From Candidatus Ribeiella danica (GTDB lineage: Bacteria > Chloroflexota > Chloroflexia > Chloroflexales > Roseiflexaceae): a stretch of 64,000 nucleotides of DNA. The translations under genes and the position numbers were made by a program. Of the stretch, positions 60,199-64,000 are shown in pieces. The first letter of the stretch is position 1. Each line of letters opens with the position of its first letter. The notes under the pieces are model-generated. The model was not told the origin of the DNA. It did not search any database and saw only the letters and a list, made by a program, of their open reading frames with translations. The stretch is from assembly GCA_016717335.1 (NCBI GenBank), contig JADKFS010000001.1, positions 1,736,001 through 1,800,000 of the forward strand, given 5' to 3'.

Positions 60199-61416
60199 AT
60201 GACCCAGGTACTCTTCATGATCGGCGCGATCCTGCTGACGCTGCCCGGCGTCACATTTCGCCTGCTCGGCGTGCACGTCGATCCGCTGGTCGACTCGGCG
60301 ATCTATGGTATGGCGGTGGTCGGCGCCGCCTTCCTGCTGTCGTGGGCCGCCGAGGTCGCGCAGCACGACATCCCGCGCGCGCTGGCGCTGACGATTCTGG
60401 CGCTGATCGCCGTGCTGCCGGAGTACGCGGTCGACATGTATCTGGCCTGGCAGGCGGCGGGCAAGCCCGAGGAGTATGGGCCGCTGGCGCTCGTGAACAT
60501 GACCGGGGCCAACCGGCTGCTGATCGGCCTCGGCTGGCCGGTGGTGGTGGTGATCTACTGCCTGCGGGCGCGCCGGGCCGGCCGGCCGGCCGATGGGATC
60601 ACGCTCGACCCCGGCCAGAACACCGAGATCCTGTTCCTGGGCATGGCCACGCTCTACTCGTTTCTGATCCCGATCAAGGGCACGCTCGACCTGATCGACG
60701 TGGCCGTGCTGGTGACGATCTTCGGCTTCTACGCCTGGCAGGTCGCCCAGGGCGAGCACGTCGAGCCCGACCTGATCGGCCCGGCCCGCACGATCGGCCA
60801 GCTCGCCGATACGCCGCGGCGCCTGGTCACCGTGCTGTTCTTCCTGATCGCCGGGGTGGCGATCTTCCTGGTGGCCGAGCCCTTCGCAGAGGCGCTGATC
60901 GATGCCGGCGTCGAGGTGGGGCTCGACAAGCGCACGCTGGTGCAGTGGCTGGCGCCGCTGGCCTCCGAGACGCCCGAGTTCATTATCACCGGCGTCTTCG
61001 CCTGGCGGCTGCTCGGCGCGGCCTCGCTGGGCGCCCTGGTCTCGTCTAAGGTCAACCAGTGGACGCTGCTGGTCGGCACGGTGCCGCTGGTGTTCAACCT
61101 GGCCAGCTATGTGATCGGCAAGCCGATCCCGGCGGCGCTGAAGCTCGACCAGATCCAGCGCGACGACCTGCTGCTGACCTCGGCGCAGTCGGCCTTCGCG
61201 GTCGCGATGCTGCTGGGCCTGCACCTGTCGCTCTGGGAGGCCGGCCTGCTGACGGCGCTGTTCCTGATTCAGCTGATCATCCCCGAGACGCATATGGCGG
61301 TGACGGTGATCTACCTGGGGCTGAGCGTCTTCTTCGCGGTGCGCAACCGGGGCCATATCGTCGATGCCATCCGCGGCCTGGGGCGCCGGCCGGCTTCGCC
61401 CGAGGTGCAGGGCTAG
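60199..61416 (+). CDS. Sodium/calcium exchanger-family (CaCA) membrane protein
   Basis: 405 residues from ATG 60199 (gggaggg upstream). About ten to eleven membrane helices. The two alpha-repeat-type segments show the acidic residue in a PE pair: ILALIAVLPEYAVDMYLAWQA (about 73-93) and LASETPEFIITGVFAW (about 254-269), both followed by small-residue helices (VNMTGANRLLIG; VSSKVNQWTLLVG), as in CaCA exchangers. Likely antiports Na+ or H+ against Ca2+ or another cation across the cytoplasmic membrane. No partner in an operon. Confidence 0.85.
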   Translation: MTQVLFMIGAILLTLPGVTFRLLGVHVDPLVDSAIYGMAVVGAAFLLSWAAEVAQHDIPRALALTILALIAVLPEYAVDMYLAWQAAGKPEEYGPLALVNMTGANRLLIGLGWPVVVVIYCLRARRAGRPADGITLDPGQNTEILFLGMATLYSFLIPIKGTLDLIDVAVLVTIFGFYAWQVAQGEHVEPDLIGPARTIGQLADTPRRLVTVLFFLIAGVAIFLVAEPFAEALIDAGVEVGLDKRTLVQWLAPLASETPEFIITGVFAWRLLGAASLGALVSSKVNQWTLLVGTVPLVFNLASYVIGKPIPAALKLDQIQRDDLLLTSAQSAFAVAMLLGLHLSLWEAGLLTALFLIQLIIPETHMAVTVIYLGLSVFFAVRNRGHIVDAIRGLGRRPASPEVQG

Positions 61417-61515
61417 CGTCAGGAGCCAGGAGTCGGTACAGCGTCGTGGTGCGCTCTATCGGATCGGAACGGTGATGGCATCAGGGTGCGGTCGTAAGCG
61501 GGAGAGGGGGGATTC

Positions 61516-61562
61516 GTGGTGGTGCTGCGGTGCGCTGCTCTGCAGCGCACCGCAGCACCACA
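61516..61562. repeat. Composite palindromic element, copy 9 (convergent junction)
   Basis: Stem of about 20 bp (tggtgctgcggtgcgctgc / gcagcgcaccgcagcacca, loop tct), flanked by a gggggattcg lead-in and a ccccctcccctggaaggggag hairpin on the right. Core matches the 21.7 kb copy but here the stem is perfect. Between convergent exchanger and hydrolase genes. Confidence 0.8.
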
Positions 61563-61668
61563 GGATACACCCCCTCCCCTGGAAGGGGAGGGGGCAGGGG
61601 GTGGGGTCATCTGTCGCAGTGCAATGCGCAAAAAAAACCACCCCCGAAAGAGGGGCAGGGGTGGGATC

Positions 61669-62895
61669 TCACCAGCTCTCGAACATGAGCGACGCCAGGT
61701 AGTCGGTGATGGCGCCGATGTTGGCCCCCGACATGTTGCTCAGCACGATCACTGTCACGTGGTCGTCGGGGTAGCGCGCGATCATGGTCTCGAAGCCGTC
61801 CATCAGGCCGGGGTGACTGATCTTGCGGTGGCCTGCGGCCGTGTCGATCTTCCAGCCGTAGCCGTAGTTGCGCGCGTGCGGGGTCCACATCGCGTCGAGC
61901 AGCGGCGCGGGCAGCAGCTGCGTGGTGTAGAGCGCCTGGTCCCAGCGGTACAGGTCCTCGACGGTCGAGTACAGCCCGCCGGCCGAGAACAGCGTCGAGG
62001 GGTCGAGCGGCGGGGCGGGCTCGCCGAACACCCGGTAGCCGAGCGCCTGCCCCTCGCCCGGCGCGGCGCCCAGCGCGAGGCCGCTGTCGCGCATCTGGAG
62101 CGGCTCGAAGATCGCGCCGCGCATGAAGTCGGCGTAGGGCTGCCCGGCGACCCGCTCGATGATCGCGCCGAGCAGGACGTAGTCGGAGTTCTCGTACATG
62201 TAGCCGCTGCCCGGGGCGAACAGCAGCGGCAGGTCGCGGAAGCGCGCGATCAGGTCCGCCGGCGTGGCCGGCAGCATCTGGGTCTGGTCGTACGACGCGA
62301 AGTCGGTGTAGTTCGGCAGGCCCGAGGTGTGCGTCAGCAGCTGCTCGATCGTGATCGCGCGCCACGCTGCGGGGCAGCCCTCCAGGTAGCCGCAGATCGG
62401 GTCTTTGACGTCGAGCTTGCCGCGCGCCTGCAGCAGCATGATCGCGGCGGCGGTGAACTGCTTGCTCATCGAGGCCAGCCGGAAGCGCGTCTTCGCGGTG
62501 TTGGGCACGCCCTGCGCGGCGTCGGCCATGCCGTAGCCCGCGCTCAGCAGCACCTGCCCGTCGCGGGCGATCAGCACGGCGCCCTGGAATAGCCCGGCGC
62601 CGACGAGGTCGTTCAGGTAGCCGTCGATGATCCGCCCGAGCGGGCTGTCCGGCTGCGCGGCCGTGGGGCTGGGCGCGGCCGTAGGGATGGGAGCGGCGGT
62701 CGGGGGCGCGGTCGGGCTGGGCGCGGCCGTAGGGATGGGAGCGGCGGTCGGCTGGCCGGACGGCTGCGCGGCAGATGTTGGCTCGGGCGCTGTATCGCCA
62801 GCCCGCACGCGCAGCTGCCATAGCGGGCTGCAGGTCGTGAGCACCAGCAGCAGGGCTATGCCGGTGATGATCACCGCTTGTGTGATTCTGCGCAA
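61669..62895 (-). CDS. Secreted serine hydrolase, beta-lactamase/penicillin-binding-protein-like (class C fold)
   Basis: 408 residues. Signal peptide 1-31 with possible lipobox (LLVLTTCS, Cys about 22), so perhaps a lipoprotein. A linker (about 38-80) of duplicated PTAAPIPTAAPSPTA units leads to the catalytic domain: nucleophile motif SMSKQF (SxxK), YENSDY (YxN) and HPGL in place of KTG. Such proteins are usually esterases, D-amino-acid peptidases or cell-wall enzymes, not antibiotic-resistance factors, and the substrate cannot be inferred. Divergent from the oxidoreductase at 63238. Confidence 0.87.
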   Translation of the reverse strand: MRRITQAVIITGIALLLVLTTCSPLWQLRVRAGDTAPEPTSAAQPSGQPTAAPIPTAAPSPTAPPTAAPIPTAAPSPTAAQPDSPLGRIIDGYLNDLVGAGLFQGAVLIARDGQVLLSAGYGMADAAQGVPNTAKTRFRLASMSKQFTAAAIMLLQARGKLDVKDPICGYLEGCPAAWRAITIEQLLTHTSGLPNYTDFASYDQTQMLPATPADLIARFRDLPLLFAPGSGYMYENSDYVLLGAIIERVAGQPYADFMRGAIFEPLQMRDSGLALGAAPGEGQALGYRVFGEPAPPLDPSTLFSAGGLYSTVEDLYRWDQALYTTQLLPAPLLDAMWTPHARNYGYGWKIDTAAGHRKISHPGLMDGFETMIARYPDDHVTVIVLSNMSGANIGAITDYLASLMFESW

Positions 62896-63154
62896 GGCTG
62901 AACTGCCCTCGTGTCAGTGGTGGTGATGGCCGAGCAGGCTGCCGGGCGGCGCCCTACGATGCAGGGCCGCAGTGCGCCGATTGTACTGCAAGTCGCAGCC
63001 ATGGTCAATGAGCGTACTCTGGTGCGCTGTACCCCTCTTCCCCCTTCCCCGCTCCCATGGAGACGGGAGTGGGGGATTCCCTGCCGGGCAGGCGTTCGCC
63101 CCGCCGCTGAGAGTGAAGGTGGAACAGGGCCTACGCAGTCACACGGTTGTTTCG
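62896..63154. other. Divergent intergenic region
   Basis: About 260 nt between the hydrolase and the oxidoreductase promoter. It has a half-copy of the composite hairpin (ccccgctcccatggagacgg with gggggattcc at about 63044-63080) but no central palindrome. No gene. Confidence 0.5.
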
Positions 63155-63163
63155 TGCTACAAT
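63155..63163 (+). promoter_or_regulatory. Extended -10 promoter before the oxidoreductase gene
   Basis: TGCTACAAT, i.e. TGn plus TACAAT (63158-63163), with no good -35, as usual for extended -10 promoters. Start near 63170; ATG 63238. Confidence 0.5.
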
Positions 63164-63237
63164 CGTGCCTGACGAGCGGCGCGCGGCCGCGCCGTGTTTG
63201 CCTGCGGTTTCCAGTGGCTGTAAGAGAGAAGGGGCGG

Positions 63238-64000
63238 ATGTTGAAGCAGTCGCCGGTCTGGCTTGAGGGTATCGTCTTCCCCGCGATCGACCCGGCCCGC
63301 GCGCTGCCGGAGCGGGTCGACGTGGCGGTGGTCGGCGGCGGGTACACCGGGCTGGCGGCGGCGCTCGCGCTGGCGCGCCGCGGCGCCACAGTCGCGCTGC
63401 TGGAGGCTCACACGCTCGGCTGGGGCGCCAGCTCGCGCAACGGCGGCATGGTGCTGACCGGGCTGAAGCTTGAGGCGCCGCAGCTGGTGGCGAAGTATGG
63501 CCTGGCGGCGGCGCGTTCGCTGTTCGCGGCCTCGCTCCGCTCGATCGACTGCGTCGAGCGGGCCGTCGCCGAGGAGCGGATCGACTGCGGCTTCCAGCGC
63601 AGCGGCCACCTGCTGCTGGCCAGCAAGCCGGCGCACTTTCGCGCCATGGTCGACGAGGCCGCGCTGATCGAGCGCGAGTTCGGCCACCCGGCCCGCGCGG
63701 TGCCGCCGGCCGAGCTGCGCGGCGAGATTGGCTCGGGCGTCTACCACGGCGGCCTGCTCGACCAGGCCAGCGCGGCGATCGACCCGGCGCGCTACGTCGC
63801 CGGATTGGCCAAAGCGGCCGAGCGCGCCGGCGCGCTGCTCTACGAGCGCACGGCGGTGACGGACATCCGCCGCAGCGGGCCGGCCTGGGTCGTCGGCACG
63901 GCGCGCGGCGCGCTGCGCGCCGGGGCGGTGCTGGTCGCAAGTGGCGCGTACACCGGGCCGGCCACCCCGGCGCTGCGGCGGCGGATCGTGCCGCTCGGCT
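63238..64000 (+). CDS. FAD-dependent oxidoreductase, DAO family (PuuB/DadA-like), 3' partial
   Basis: At least 254 residues, open at the right edge. It reads MLKQSPVWLEGIVFPAID, then the FAD motif VAVVGGGYTGLAAALALARRGA, EAHTLGWGASSRNGGM (typical of gamma-glutamylputrescine oxidase/sarcosine-oxidase-like enzymes) and the FAD-stabilising VLVASGAYTGPATP. Oxidative deamination of an amine or amino acid is likely. It is 30 kb from the GS-like/ALDH genes but would supply the missing oxidase step of a gamma-glutamyl amine pathway (inference). Confidence 0.85.
   Translation, partial: MLKQSPVWLEGIVFPAIDPARALPERVDVAVVGGGYTGLAAALALARRGATVALLEAHTLGWGASSRNGGMVLTGLKLEAPQLVAKYGLAAARSLFAASLRSIDCVERAVAEERIDCGFQRSGHLLLASKPAHFRAMVDEAALIEREFGHPARAVPPAELRGEIGSGVYHGGLLDQASAAIDPARYVAGLAKAAERAGALLYERTAVTDIRRSGPAWVVGTARGALRAGAVLVASGAYTGPATPALRRRIVPLG

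Noticed and set aside
61669..62895. Antibiotic-resistance beta-lactamase
   Set aside because: SxxK and YxN are present but the third motif is HxG and the context is a generic secreted hydrolase; resistance cannot be claimed.

Overview
The window is about 70% GC and reads as chromosome of a Chloroflexota bacterium, most likely class Chloroflexia near Roseiflexus/Kouleothrix. This is inferred from gene content and style, not from a database search. Clues are the Thr-Pro-rich secreted linkers (TDTPVPP type), a sigma factor paired with a DUF5667-like membrane protein, a surface protein with lamin-tail and DUF11 repeats ending in a short hydrophobic IPLTLR-like tail, and a full menaquinone pathway. 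Coding density is high, with genes on both strands.

Layout. 1-4.2 kb: 3' part of a GAF sensor kinase, then a large protein with an AGNR motif and what looks like a circularly permuted OTU cysteine-protease domain. 4.9-7.2 kb: sigma factor plus DUF5667-like membrane protein. 7.4-12.7 kb (minus): ndk, a Roadblock/LC7 protein and a 1,406-residue TPR protein carrying about 12 copies of a PFSL..LGLS.EEI motif. 13.1 kb: tRNA-Pro(GGG). 13.8-21.5 kb: a small unknown protein, a PHP plus AlbA_2 protein, stress-type proteins and a surface protein. 22-34 kb (plus): aldehyde dehydrogenase, glutamine-synthetase-like ligase, SDR, two FAD proteins, an FGGY kinase and an ACT-type permease, which together suggest amine/glycerol-type catabolism. 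A low-GC two-gene AAA ATPase/TOPRIM-like cassette (about 25.8-28.4 kb) interrupts this run and is probably acquired defence. 34-38 kb (minus): ACT-malic enzyme, a phosphotransferase, purB. 39-45.8 kb (plus): fdhD and a three-subunit NAD-linked formate dehydrogenase. 46-47.8 kb: a McrB-like ATPase. 48-58.8 kb (minus): menF-menD-menH-menB-menA-menC-(glnA, frameshifted)-menE. 59-64 kb: GNAT, a Na+/Ca2+ exchanger-like protein, a beta-lactamase-fold hydrolase and the start of a DAO-type oxidoreductase.

The intergenic DNA is rich in three repeat types. (i) A GC-rich dispersed element of about 200-450 nt usually ends just upstream of a promoter; two same-orientation copies bracket fdhD. (ii) Near-perfect 16-23 bp palindromes differ in sequence between copies but keep full pairing, and occur in almost every convergent gene junction. 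(iii) Inverted arrays of 7-8 nt tandem units lie between same-strand genes; one pair lies in frame inside the McrB-like gene.

Pathway logic: formate dehydrogenase makes NADH from formate; the men cluster makes the respiratory quinone; the 22-34 kb cluster would feed amine- or glycerol-derived carbon into central metabolism near malic enzyme. The most novel candidates are the permuted OTU protein, the ATPase/TOPRIM-like cassette, the PHP-AlbA_2 protein with a threefold C-terminal module, and the repeat system.
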